Assembly: GCA_902702965.1 (NCBI GenBank)
Contig: CACRXP010000681.1
Span: forward strand, 287,548-351,547
Direction: 5' to 3'
DNA length: 64,000 bases
Source of the DNA: Spirometra erinaceieuropaei
Lineage: Eukaryota; Platyhelminthes; Cestoda; Diphyllobothriidea; Diphyllobothriidae
A program made the translations under genes and the position numbers. The first letter of the stretch is position 1; every line of letters starts with the position of its first letter. Under the pieces are notes generated by a model. That model was not told the origin of the DNA, did not search any database, and was given only the letters and a program-made list of their open reading frames with translations. This document shows, piece by piece, positions 1 to 9,835 of the stretch.

Positions 1-34
1 ATGCATAGTAACGAGATATCTGGCGCGCCTGTTA

Positions 35-47
35 ACGCGTGTCCAAT
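35..47 (+). promoter_or_regulatory. CCAAT element upstream of L1
   Basis: ACGCGTGTC runs directly into CCAAT (43-47), 95 nt before the chosen start codon of L1 at 138. The same ACGCGTGTC string and a CCAAT at -92/-93 occur upstream of L4 and L7, so this is probably a retained promoter block. CCAAT is the known NF-Y recognition core; binding here is inferred. Confidence 0.4.
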
Positions 48-469
48 GAGACTGAGGCGATCTACCTTCGCATCTAGTTGGTTGTCCAAACCACAAATAA
101 TTTATAACATTCCATTTTAAACAGACCTGATGAAAAGATGCGGTTACAGATGGCGGTTGGTTTTTTACTTAATTTTGCAGGATGCTGCTTTTTTCGAAAG
201 AGTGAGTTTTCTTTTCATGAAACCTATAAAGCCTGTATAAGCACAATGTGTGACGAAAAGGCCCGAAGCCTGGTATTATATTGTCTATCCTTTAGACCGC
301 GTGTAATCTTAACCTAAGTAAACACAGTCCCGAAAATCCATCTCATTATCAGTAACAGCATATATTTGTTAATTACATTGTGATGTTTCCAGCCTCCGGT
401 CTGTGTGCATGTCCAACCCAAATAGTTGCACACAGAGATCGGAGGCAACAATCAGGCGTCAGGCAATGA

Positions 470-1180
470 AACAGAATGACCCGCTGCCACGGCAAGAAAC
501 GCCTGGAGTCGTTTATTAGATCTGTTACAGTTGTGCACAAAGCAAATACGTCGGAGAAACCGGAAAACAGCTCCGAACGCGAATTGCCGAACGCGATGCA
601 GAGGTACGGAGATGTGGCGCCTGCTCTCAAGTTACGCCGCATTCGACGAGATCCGGCACACACTGAAATTACACAAGGCCGAAATTCTTGCATGGGATGA
701 CAGCCGCGTGAGCCGCGAGCCACATGAGTTATGCTTCACTGGCCCCCAGTCTATTTGCAAGTGCAACGGCCTTCCCATTCCATACTCGTTTCTGAGACTT
801 CGCCTAGACGAAATAATTAGCCACACAGGGTGCGCAAAAGTAAACACTGTTCCCAACGACAGCGTCGGTTGAACAGATGATCGAACAATCATCACAGCAG
901 CATTTAACACACGAGATGAAAGTGCAGCAATCAACGACGCGAATGTCGGCTATCAAACAGTCAACACACCAAGTGCAACGATCCCTTATGAAGGAGGGAG
1001 CCGTGAATATTCATAGGTATGTGCTAGCATGGCGACTGCATGCGACAAATACTATAATCTCTCGTTCATGAACTACCCGTATTTGCTTTTGTCTCTGATG
1101 ATGTGTTCGAGCGGGAATACGGAACGTCAGGAGAATAAAACTCTTTTCCCAGCGATCGTGTCTGTTTCATCACGGCTGCT
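470..1180 (+). mobile_element. Penelope-like element, 3' fragment with GIY-YIG endonuclease
   Basis: Read across frame shifts, about 520-700 encodes a GIY-YIG-type core: Y-V-G-E-T-G-K-Q-L-R-T-R-I-A-E. This matches the C-terminal endonuclease of EN+ Penelope-like retroelements. Downstream sequence to about 1070 matches the same element on the minus strand at 8400-9165 (for example G-P-Q-S-I and R-L-R-L segments). The reverse transcriptase part is missing and several frameshifts are present, so it is a dead 5'-truncated copy. It lies wholly inside intron 1 of L1. The end near 1180 is estimated from similarity to the 3' remnant at 45440-45680. Confidence 0.65.
1084..1140 (+). ncRNA. Candidate minimal hammerhead ribozyme at a PLE 3' end
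   Basis: A perfect CTGATGA core (1095-1101) is followed 20 nt later by GAAC (1122-1125) and GTC (1126-1128). The flanks can form an interrupted helix I: TTTTGTCT before the core and AGGAGAATAAAA after it. A related copy near 45590 has GGAAACGTC here, restoring the GAAA box but losing CTGATGA. Hammerheads in the terminal regions of EN+ PLEs are established knowledge. In this copy the GAAA box is altered, so catalytic activity is doubtful. Confidence 0.35.
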
Positions 1181-2357
1181 TACTGGGACTCGTCTCCGCT
1201 TTTAGTGACCTCTTTCGTCATACTTTTGGCATAGACTAGGATCGAGCGGGTCACCTCTAAAATCTCTAACGTTTGCTCCCATCAGTATGTGCCATCTGTC
1301 GCAAACCCTCCCCAATTTCCTGGGCACGACGTCAAAACAGAGTCGAGAATACATGAGGCTGGCTTAGACGCAGATGATTGGTGCGGCGCAAGGCCGCGTC
1401 CAGGCGTGCCACTACGGTCCCCATTTATGCTATTTGTTGTGGGTGTACAGTCCAATAACCTGCTCCGTATACTGATCCATCGCTCCCCGAGTTGGTCGTG
1501 CGCAATTCCCCCGTGGCCAGCTATAGGGGGGAAAGACCACGGCAAGTACGGTCTTGAGACTTTTTTAAAACCAGTTCTAACTGCGCAAGCGCTTTTGCTT
1601 TCAGAAACATCCAAGTGTCCACGATATGACCAAGAAATCATCCCCAGTGATGTTGCTGAATACTTGGTGCGACAAGCGTATCACTTCAGTTTTGACAAAA
1701 TGATAAAGCAGGAAGAATGGAGTTTGAATCTCCGAATGACAATTAAACAGACGTCATTCCTCTTTGATTGCACGTTTTTACGAGAAGTATCCTTTGCAGA
1801 ATACTTGCAGTACACATGCATTTCTCCGATTCCTGACACTCAACTTCGGATAATAAAGAAGGTAGGATAGGGGTGGAAGAATAAATGCTAAATATAACAA
1901 CACACTTTGCGCAGAGTATTCTCTGCTGGTGTACTGGTCATCTAAGTGTGCAATTCTGCGAACATTTCTGAATTGCTTATAATCTTTTTTATTATAGAAT
2001 GCCAAGAAGGAATCGTTTTGGTGACATCCATAGTTTCATGCAATATTTTGCGTTCAAACTGGGCAGCTTAGCATTAAACGCAACTGTTGACATTACCTAC
2101 TGGAAAAGGACAACCTGTCCGCAAAATTTGATTCGACTGTCTTCCCTTGAGTTATGCAATGCATGCACTAATGCGTCAATCTGCCCCGCCAAATCTGTTC
2201 CCACTGCCTTACTGGAGTTGGTGGAAATGAGCGATGGAGACTTCAATGCGTTTCTTAAAGAAGGATTTCAGAAGGTGCCGTCCACTTACTGTCATCAGTA
2301 AATGCCAGTGAGGAGAAGCAGCATGACCAAAATAGCGGGCGATTTTTTAAAAGTCTG

Positions 2358-2363
2358 AATAAA
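2358..2363 (+). promoter_or_regulatory. Poly(A) signal of L1
   Basis: AATAAA lies 57 nt after the TAA stop of L1 exon 3, in the expected position for 3'-end formation. Confidence 0.4.
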
Positions 2364-2544
2364 CGAATCCTTCATCTTGGCATTTAAGTTCTCGACTTTG
2401 CCGTTTCGCGTAGGGTGAACAGCATTCCTTGTATCCTTTTAACTGCATACAGTATTATTAGGTCAAATGTGGTCGATCTAAGATAGACAAGGTATGAACA
2501 TGTTTTTTTCGGTAAGATGTGGGTATGCTGACCCACCATATGGA

Positions 2545-2635
2545 CATAGTGCAGTTGGGGTTGGGATAAGGGGTTATTATTGGGTGTTAGAATGAGTGTT
2601 TAGCGTTAGGGTTAGAAGGTTGGGTTACGGCGACT
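2545..2635 (+). repeat. Short degenerate telomere-like (TTAGGG) tract
   Basis: G-rich sequence with repeated GGGTT/GTTAGGG-like words (for example GCGTTAGGGTTAGAAGG near 2605). It is a weaker, opposite-strand analogue of the CCCTAA-rich tract at 54228-54580. The rest of 2302-2660 shows nothing recognisable. Confidence 0.3.
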
Positions 2636-2663
2636 ATTTCTTCATCACTCAAAGTGTAACCGC

Positions 2664-2835
2664 GCATTCCCAGTAGAGGCGTGGACTTCTAAACCAACAG
2701 GTCGCGAGTTCGAGACTCGGGTGTTCCACACTTCGGGCATGGGTATGGCTGGCTGAGGACGGCTAATAAGCCAGAAATGGTCATTCAAGTCTCCCTTGTC
2801 TTTTTCGGTAATACCATTTTGCTTATATATCATGC
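2664..2835 (+). repeat. tRNA-Arg-like SINE, 5'-truncated copy
   Basis: GGACTTCTAAACC resembles the anticodon arm of tRNA-Arg(UCU), and GAGTTCGAGACTC (2706-2718) resembles a B box. About 165 nt align with the copy at 2966-3140, including the non-tRNA body and the shared end around CTTTTTCGGTAATACC. This copy lacks most of the A box. Confidence 0.5.
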
Positions 2836-2903
2836 GCCGCTGTGCGGCTGCTGGTTGGGCTCGAGAGAGAGCCCTTAAGGCACAACGGAACGAGTGAGTT
2901 CCG
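2836..2903 (+). other. Three consecutive perfect hairpins
   Basis: The first is GCCGC/GCGGC with a 3-nt loop (2836-2848). The second is GGGCTC/GAGCCC with loop GAGAGA (2857-2874). The third is CGGAAC/GTTCCG with loop GAGTGA (2886-2903), extendable by one A-T pair. The cluster lies between the two SINE copies. No ribozyme or riboswitch class is recognised. Confidence 0.4.
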
Positions 2904-2965
2904 TATGAACGATCGGTGAGCGCCCCCTAACATTGTATATTCCCGATCAAAACCTGACAGAGCAA

Positions 2966-3140
2966 CGGGCGCGTGGCCCGGTGGGTAGAGGCGTGGACTT
3001 CTAAACCAACAGGTAGCGAATTCGAGGCTCAGGTCTTCCATACTTCGGGCTTGGGTATGGTTGGCTGACGACGGCTAATAAACCACAAATGGCCATTCCA
3101 TTCTCCCTTGTCTTTGTCGGTAATACCATTCTGCCTATAT
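2966..3140 (+). repeat. tRNA-Arg-like SINE, longer copy
   Basis: An A-box-like TGGCCCGGTGGG (2974-2985) and a B-box-like ATTCGAGGCTC (3020-3030) flank an anticodon-arm-like GGACTTCTAAACC. The tRNA-like head is followed by the same body as the copy at 2664-2835. The pair is a direct repeat about 305 nt apart. Internal pol III promotion is known for tRNA-derived SINEs and is inferred here. Confidence 0.55.
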
Positions 3141-3152
3141 ATACATATATAT

Positions 3153-3989
3153 GTTGAAGTTAAAGGCGTTCTTTGGAAAAATGAACTTTATTGCGTAAAT
3201 TTTCGACGCCGGTTCCCCAGGTCGTCGTCAGACGCAGACTGAGAGTAAATATGCCGACAACAGTTAACATCTGGCAGCGCACGTGGAAAAAATTGATAAC
3301 CGTTCGCGTTTGTGCCCGTGAGCGGCCGCTATTTCGTCATTCTGTGCCGATTGGCTCTCGTCTCTTCCATTTCTCCTTGAGACTTTTGTACGCGGCGTCC
3401 AACTCGATGTGACGGTTGATGCACGATTCATCCGAGTGCATGGCCTCAAGGAACTCTCGGCCTTTCTTGAAGGGGCAGGCGCCGACAATCCGTGTTCTGT
3501 CCCAAGCAAAAGTATGCCCCGTGTCCAGGGTATGCATGGCTACTTGAGACAGGTGGTCTCGCCTCTTTACTGCAAGTTGGCGTTCGTGAATGCGTGTAGA
3601 GGCGGATTTTCCTGTTTGACCGCAATAAACTGCATCACAGGCCTCACACGGGATCTTGTAGACTACTTCCTTTCTATCCAAATAGCCGACCCTATCCTTA
3701 GGGTGTACTATCTGAGTACGTAATGTAGTCGTTGGTCTGTGTGCCACCAGAATTTGGTGCTTCTTTAGGCGCCTTTCCACGAGTTCAGACACGTTTTTGA
3801 TATAAGGGAGAGTTCGCTATGTATTTGACTTGGGTGCCTGGCTGGAAGTTCTTTGTTCCGTTTCTTTTGGCTTTTTCTGTCTCATGCATCGGCGCACTCT
3901 CAGTCTGCGTCTGACGACGACCTGGGGAACCGGCGTCGAAAATTTACGCAATAAAGTTCATTTTCCCAAAGAACGCCTTTAACTTCAAC
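3153..3989 (-). mobile_element. Penelope-like element fragment bounded by 94-nt inverted repeats
   Basis: The coding part is 3792-3337 (minus), an open frame of 151 residues. It holds a GIY-YIG-type domain: V-V-Y-K-I-P-C-E-A-C-D-A-V-Y-C-G-Q-T-G-K, then S-T-R-I-H-E, with downstream H-T-L-D-T-G-H and a Glu in E-F-L-E-A. This is typical of the C-terminal endonuclease of PLEs, and of a lineage distinct from the copies at 470, 26749 and 51390. Arms at 3153-3246 and 3896-3989 are near-perfect inverted repeats. Terminal repeats in direct or inverted orientation are known for Penelope elements. The reverse transcriptase is absent. Confidence 0.65.
3896..3989 (+). repeat. Right inverted-repeat arm of the PLE
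   Basis: It is the reverse complement of 3153-3246. It holds CTGACGA (3911-3917), then a GAC...GTC-capable hairpin, then GAAA (3938-3941), reminiscent of hammerhead core boxes. However, the helix register leaves one extra C and no GTC cleavage site is evident. An AATAAA occurs at the inner edge of the arm's distal half. Confidence 0.45.
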
Positions 3990-5480
3990 TTATATTTCTT
4001 GGGATGCCTACGTTTCAAGGTCTTTTAGGAACAATTCCGCAACTAGGATGGATATTGGGGAACCCATGGGCGGTCATTTGATTTGTTTGTATATTCCTCC
4101 ATCGAAGGTGAAAAAGGTTCGTTGGCAGAATGCAGTGTCTGGACCGAACACAGAACCATACGTATTCTGCCGTAAAACCTGATGGTCCATTTTACCTCAA
4201 CAAGTGCACGTCAGTTGTTTCGGTAACGGAGCATTTAAAAAAAAACAACAAATGTGCCGAACTTCAAAAAAAACTAGAATAGGTTAAATGTAGTAGGATC
4301 CATCATGAAAAATTACATCCAACATACGACCATTCGAAATGACCCTAGTTTCCAGCACAATCTGTAAATAAATCCGACGCGTCTATGTAGGACAAATGAC
4401 AGCAAGAACCGTAAATCCTCTGAAGCCGGCTTTGCACAAAAAGATGCAATAGATGCAACTCCTAAGCAGGCTGTAAATTATTCAGGGTTTGAACCCCAAA
4501 ATTATGCCCTCCTTTATGCACACAATTCAGAAAGACGTGATCTTATGACACAACGGATCAAAAGGATATCTTGATTTTCCTTACACACAAAATACTTTAC
4601 TTCATATGAGTGTCAATAATCCACAAACGAATGTATGCAATCGAAAATTACGCTTTTTGGTAACTGTGCATATCGTCGGCGATCAGGCATAAGTGCATCC
4701 ACATGCCGAACTTGTAATCTGGCTAAAATGATATGAATAAGGTTGCACGGTAATCGTCATAACCAAATTTATCAATTAATGTGCTCTAATTAAATATTAA
4801 TCTCAGAATGTCGACAAAAAGGATTTATGCTCACTAACTGATAAGAGTTATGGCGATAGAATTTGTGCTTATGACCAAAGGAATAGAGTACAGTCGAGAG
4901 TTGTACGTCGTGATTACCACTATTGCATATATAAGTAGTATAGCGTCATCTGGAGCTCGGATTTAAAGGCATTGCATTTCTCACGGATTCAGATGGGGGT
5001 CGAAAACTATGAGTAGTCAAACAATTAGCAAGTAAGACATTTGCCACGACGTTTCATCACCCGGAACACTGACTGATAATTTCCAACAGTCCATCTACGC
5101 ATGACACGCATGGTCTGGTACGCAAAATTTCTCCAGGCATTTATGAGGAGGCGACTGTGGTCTGAACGGCGTGCGAAAGCCACGAGGCCTAGACGAAGAG
5201 AAAGCCATTCAGATTTGAAGTGGCGTCAGATTCTAGCTGGAATTCGTGTCACTTCGTGTCACAATCGGATGTCCTTCGGTCGGGGAGAGAAAAACGCCGT
5301 GAGTTTTACTTAGTGTTCGGACGGATTAGGCAAATGATTAATTTAGAATTTGTAAGGTGACAGACATAAAGGTATGCCTGCCGTTTGTCCAGACAATCAT
5401 CTTGGGTGAGGTTTAATTTGTCAACGCCCGAGGTCGTTGAAAGACATCGGGACACATTTGCTCAAAATAGGTTTTCCATG
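3990..5480. other. No recognisable gene
   Basis: AT-rich sequence with only short chance open frames. I see no splice-framed exon of the local gene family and no transposon coding on either strand. Confidence 0.5.
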
Positions 5481-5484
5481 CTTG

Positions 5485-5835
5485 TTTTCAGTGTATTCAG
5501 TGTATTAGGTAAGGCTAACGGGCTATGCGTTGGAAAAAGGTTTTCATGCATCGCCAAGTTGTTTTGTCCATGTAGCTGATTGAACCGTGCAAAGTTGATC
5601 TGTTAGACAGTGCAGAACAAGTGAACTGTTTTGCATTATGGAAGAAGTAGCACAATGGATACTGGATACGCATACATAGTACGGCATCTAATGCCATTCG
5701 GGAGACCACTTTCTCAGAATTGTTGTTTGGATGCATATCGACTGTGGCGGAGGATTAGGGTGAACATTATTATCGTCGTGTTCTGCTGAATTCCTCGATT
5801 GCGGCCGTTAACTGTGACTTATACAACATGTATTT
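5485..5835 (+). repeat. Diverged copy of the 34.9-36.55 kb repeat
   Basis: Blocks such as TTAGGTAAGGCTAACGGGC, GAACTGTTTTGCATT and TGGATGCATATCGACTGTGG align in order with 34937-35075 and 36380-36560. It is non-coding as far as I can see. Confidence 0.4.
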
Positions 5836-6520
5836 GTGGGCGCATGCAAATAGGTGGTTTTAAAATCAATGCGGCAGTTGACAGTCGCTTACTGACTAAG
5901 GCACACTTTGCCAGGATATTTAAATTAAGTTTTAGAAGGCTTTATGTCTACACTCGTCCAAATCGCATGTGTGGGAGCTCTATAATGTCTTAGATCCGCA
6001 TCTCGCAATATCCAAGCTAACGGAATGTCAACCGTTATTCTAAAATGTCCTTATAAATAGAAGGAATTATTTAATGGGAGTTTCCTATTAATTGGCTTGC
6101 AGCATAATCCTGTAATATTTTAGCCGATCCAGGATGGCCGTTTATGGAAAATTTCTTTTCGATGACCCATAAAAACCGCACTTCCAAAATGTTTGCTTTG
6201 ATCTTACGAATTTGCTTGTAGACTTGTTCTCTCCCCACAAAGGTCTTAATGAATTCTAAGGAAAAAAATAATAAAAAATTCATTTTATTAACTTCTTGTC
6301 AGGAAATTAGTTCTTATTCAAACTGCATACACGAAGATACGGTATAACTTTCAATTCAACAGCGTTTTTATTTCTGAATGTTCATAGATGTAGGTGAGTA
6401 AGTAGGTCAATTACTAAGTAATTCCTGCTTCGACAGTCAACTTACTGTATCATATTTGGTGGACTCCAGACCTTTCAGTAGGTTTGGCGCGTAACTTGAC
6501 CCACATGTGATTAACCTCGC
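5836..6520. other. No recognisable gene
   Basis: Only short open frames. The 70-residue minus-strand frame at 6071-6283 has no motif I recognise and no convincing splice context. Confidence 0.4.
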
Positions 6521-6524
6521 GCCG

Positions 6525-6620
6525 TCCGGCGGAGCCTCATAGCTCAAGTGTTTAGAGCGTTGGCTGTACTAAATCCTGCCCCTAACTAAGCGGTTTTGAA
6601 TCCCATCGATACGTCCAGTA
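6525..6620 (+). repeat. tRNA-like (SINE or tRNA pseudogene) segment
   Basis: TAGCTCAAGTGTTTAGAGC fits a pol III A box, and GGTTTTGAATCCC fits a B box about 45 nt downstream. The acceptor and anticodon stems do not fold convincingly, so it is more likely tRNA-derived repeat DNA than a working tRNA gene. Confidence 0.3.
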
Positions 6621-6639
6621 TTTTACAGTTGGATAGCTA

Positions 6640-6870
6640 TGCATTTCTAAAAGCTTTTAAGTCCGCTCTGCAGTTGCATTCCCTATATAAATTGCGTGTA
6701 AAGATAAACTTGTATTTATATGTGTTGCTAAGATAGTGTCATATATGTCTCAAAGGTTTTACGATAACTTTAGTCAATACTGTCTACTTCATTAAAAATA
6801 TTCACAAACATATTAGTATGATGATATTCGAGTGGACCTTTAATGACCGTGAAACCCTTAGAATTGCAAA
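6640..6870 (+). repeat. Dispersed AT-rich repeat, paralogue of 37110-37315
   Basis: GTTGCTAAGATAGTGTCAT and the following blocks through TATTCACAAACATATTAGTA align with GTCGCTAAGATGCTATCAT and CTTCACAAATGTATTAATA near 37200-37300. No coding is supported. 6870-7265 contains no recognisable exon 2 for L2. Confidence 0.4.
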
Positions 6871-7265
6871 CGCTTTTTGGACCGTCAGACGTATAACATT
6901 TGGATATGTGATTGACTGCAAAATCATTACGTATATACGAATACCTGCAATTATTATACTTGCATAAGTTCACTGTTTAGTCAGTGCACATTTTTGTCAT
7001 TGAGTCTCGCCACCCCTTAGAACTGAAATATAAGTAAGTAAAAGTATGCACGAAAAAACCTTCATTTGGCGGAGGCCAAACAGGCGGCCACAGGCTTACC
7101 TTACAGCTACCTGTCGTACGGATGTTTGTTCAGTAGGTGTTCTGGTGGTTTTTTGCCAGATATTTGACCACATTTTGACAGATGTGCATGTTTAAATGCG
7201 CATGTTGTACATAGACTTAACAGTTCATCCATAGGTTTAATTTAAACATGACGCTTTCTTTTCAG

Positions 7266-7568
7266 AATCTAAAATCCGGAATTTATAATGACCCGATGAA
7301 CGAAATCATTTATACACGTCATAGATTCCACGGTCTTACATTAAAGGACACTGTCGACATCACTTACTGGGAGAAGGAAAATAACCCGCCAAATATGACT
7401 CGACTGTCTTTGTTAGATATGTCCCACGCAAACACGAATACTGCAGGCAGTTCATACAAACTCGCCGACCCCGATTTATTAAACCTGTTAAATATGAGTG
7501 AGACCGGTTTCTATCTATTTGTTACTAGGAATTTTTTTAAGGCCCTGTCCACAGATTGTGATCAGTAA
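7266..7568 (+). pseudogene. L2: solitary third exon of the secreted family
   Basis: After a TTTCTTTTCAG acceptor the sequence is open in phase 0 for exactly 303 nt, giving 100 codons and a stop, the same as L3 and L5. It carries the family signature D-I-T-Y-W, P-N-M-T-R-L-S, D-L-L-N-L-L and the C-D-Q-stop ending. No exon 2 or signal-peptide exon is visible within about 1.4 kb upstream, although intron 2 is only 99-136 nt in the other copies. It is therefore probably a fragment, unless the missing exons lie farther away. The reading frame itself is undamaged. Confidence 0.65.
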
Positions 7569-8399
7569 CTATTACCTGTATGAAACATTGTGAGTTCTTC
7601 GAAACATTCGACTTCCGCAATCTAAAAATTCAGTTGAAGAAATTTTCGTTTTTGAAAACATTGTTTTCTTTGTCAGACTGCTGCAAATATTGAGTGTTAG
7701 TAACTGCATGGCGGATAATGAACAGATGATGAACAACATAACTATCCGTTATGCAATGGGCTGAAACATGGTTAGTCCACTAACGTGATGAAAAGTAATT
7801 GGCAATTGCTTGCGTTTTAAGCCGTATTCTTGCAGAAACCTCAGAGACAACCAAATGGTGTAGGACCCACAAGTAACTTGAGCTAGCTAGTGGAACGTGC
7901 CAAACGTTCAATGCTAGTAGAGGGCGTTTTATGGGTGGGGCAATACATATAGCGGCAAGCAAGATCACACAGAATATAGAAGAGTATATATCAAAATTAT
8001 CATCGTACGCTGTCATTTAGGTAAGGGCTTGAGCGTGAAAATTAAAAAAATGAGAAACAAGCATTTTTTAGAACTAACGGACTTTGGATAGAGCGGCGCT
8101 GGTAAGTCGTCATTTAGTCAGGCATTGAAGCATTTTAGGTCACGGTCGATTTTAGGATATACATGTGTAGCTTCCACCTACCTGTGGACCCTACGCTTTA
8201 CAGTTACCACCTCAAAACAAAAGCAAAAATTTCAGACGGAGTAGTGCACGCAGAAATTATTTAGTCTAGCAGACGGTTCAGTATGTCTTATTTACTTGAA
8301 CTATCATACGGGAATTTTGGCATTTTACCACTCAACATGGTGTGGAGACGAACTGCATACCTGAGTGTAAAATAAGACGTGCTGTGGATATGAAGCAGT
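7569..8399. other. No recognisable gene
   Basis: Non-coding by inspection; short chance frames only. Confidence 0.45.
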
Positions 8400-9165
8400 G
8401 TCAAATGTGATCATAAATACAAACGAGCCCAGTAGAGTAGACGAGTCCAAGCATGTGAGTCAACGCGAGCGTATGATAATATAAATGAATTGACAATTGA
8501 ATGAATTGAAGAAGGAGACATGATTGCTGTGACAAGAGTCTGTCGTTTAGGATTCCTGCTCAAACCCGTAATCAGAGACGAAAACAGATTTGGATGGTTC
8601 ATGCACAAGGGGCCGCAGTATTTATAGGATGCAGTCGCCATGCTACCGCATACCCATGCATGTTCACGGCTCCCCCTTTCATCCGGGATCGTCGCTCTTG
8701 TTGGGCTAATTGATTGATGGCCGACATTCGCGTCTTTAATTTCATCACGTGCGTTGTGTGTTGGTGTGATGATTGCTCGACCATCTGGCGCACCGACCCT
8801 GGTGTTGGGAAAAGTGCTCACTTGCGCGCTCCCCGCGTGGCTAATTACTCCGCCTAGGCGAAGTCTCAGCACCAAGTATGAAAGGAGAAGTTAATGGACT
8901 GAGAGCCAGTAAACCATGATCCAAGTAGCCCCCGGCTCACGCGGTTGTCACCTCTTGCGAGAATTTCGGCCTACTCGAATTTGAATGTGTGGCCGGATCT
9001 CGTCGAATAAGTCGCAACTTGAGAACTGGCGTCATTTCTCCGCACCGCTCCGACGTGTTCGGCCATTCACAATCGGAGCTGTCTTCCGGTTTTGCCGATG
9101 TAGTTGCTTTGACCGCAACTGCACCACATCCGATAAACGACTCCATACGTTTCTAGCTGTGACAG
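8400..9165 (-). mobile_element. Penelope-like element, 3' fragment (same family as 470-1180)
   Basis: The minus-strand reading aligns with the plus-strand copy at 470-1080. Shared segments include S-E-K-P-E-N-S-S-type residues in one frame, L-R-L-R-L-G-G-V-I-S-H, and the H-G-Y/H-R-Y-V-L/A-W-R-L-H block. The 154-residue frame 8875-8411 is a shifted reading of this decayed element, not an independent gene. No reverse transcriptase is present. Boundaries are approximate. Confidence 0.55.
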
Positions 9166-9835
9166 CAGGTCCTTCTCCGTTTCTTCGCTTCTATTGTCAA
9201 TTAAATGAATTCACTAATCAGATTGCTGGAGAGAAGGGTCTAGAGCCGGACTGGGTTATAAAAGCGAACTTCTTCAATTTTGCCAATTTTAGTTTTTTTG
9301 AATCTTTAAGGTCCAGACGTTTGAAGACATTTTTGAAGACATATTAGCTGGTGGATCGACTGTCCGCAGAGGCCTCCGCGCATTCGCATTGGGCCAAAAA
9401 CGAGGGAATCTTGCTGCGACATAAATCGTCTACAGCCCAAAGACAAATGGGTAAAACAACGCGTAAAGTATTCTTTTCGAGACAATCGTTTTTGCATCGG
9501 ATCGTGACCGCTGACGAAAGTGCATTCGTTATCATTAAAATAAAAGCAAATCCCTGGGTGACGCCTAGATAAATATCAATACCAACATCAAATCGGAATC
9601 CCCACGCAAGCAAGGTCATAGCGACTTTCTTATCTCAAACAAAAGGAATTGTGTATAATGCCATGCCAAATCCATCGGAAAATATTAGTGCTGATCAACA
9701 TCAGCATGATGTTACCCATTTCAATCGTCACTGAACCACATAAATAAGAATGTTATGAACGAAACGATAAGATGTCATTTTGATAGGAAACGCTAGGCCT
9801 CATGCAGCGAAATGAATAGAGAAAAAGTTTAAGCA
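9166..9835. other. No recognisable gene
   Basis: Short open frames on both strands without motifs or splice logic. Confidence 0.4.

Larger units (their letters stand above)
138..2301 (+). pseudogene. L1: secreted three-exon family member, frameshifted in exon 3
   Basis: Function unknown. Exon 1 (138-201, 64 nt) encodes 21 residues, a signal peptide ending in Cys-Cys; the start at 138 is chosen over the in-frame ATG at 150 because it gives the same 64-nt length as the other copies. Donor GTGAGT. Exon 2 (1605-1861, 257 nt) follows a TTTCAG acceptor and carries the C-P-R, D-V-A-E-Y-L, F-D-C and Y-T-C motifs; donor GTAGGA in phase 0. Exon 3 runs 1998-2301, 304 nt instead of 303. The extra base lies before about 2043, so splicing from exon 2 reaches a TGA at 2022-2024, while the family frame (D-I-T-Y-W, ending C-H-Q-stop) stays open from 1999. 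Intron 1 is 1.4 kb because a Penelope fragment sits in it. Either a young pseudogene or a one-base assembly error. Confidence 0.7.

Noticed and set aside
1289..1870. 193-codon frame starting at 1289 taken as one gene
   Set aside because: Only 1605-1861 belongs to the L1 exon 2; the upstream part is intron sequence and has no counterpart in other family members.
138..2301. Rescuing L1 by a different exon 3 acceptor
   Set aside because: The next AG dinucleotides downstream (through about 2033) all leave the same frame mismatch, so alternative splicing near the site does not restore the phase.
6525..6620. Functional tRNA gene
   Set aside because: Box-like motifs are present but the cloverleaf stems do not pair well and the spacing is off; kept only as tRNA-like repeat.
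8411..8875. 154-codon minus-strand open frame
   Set aside because: It is a shifted reading of a decayed Penelope fragment that has a plus-strand relative at 470-1080.
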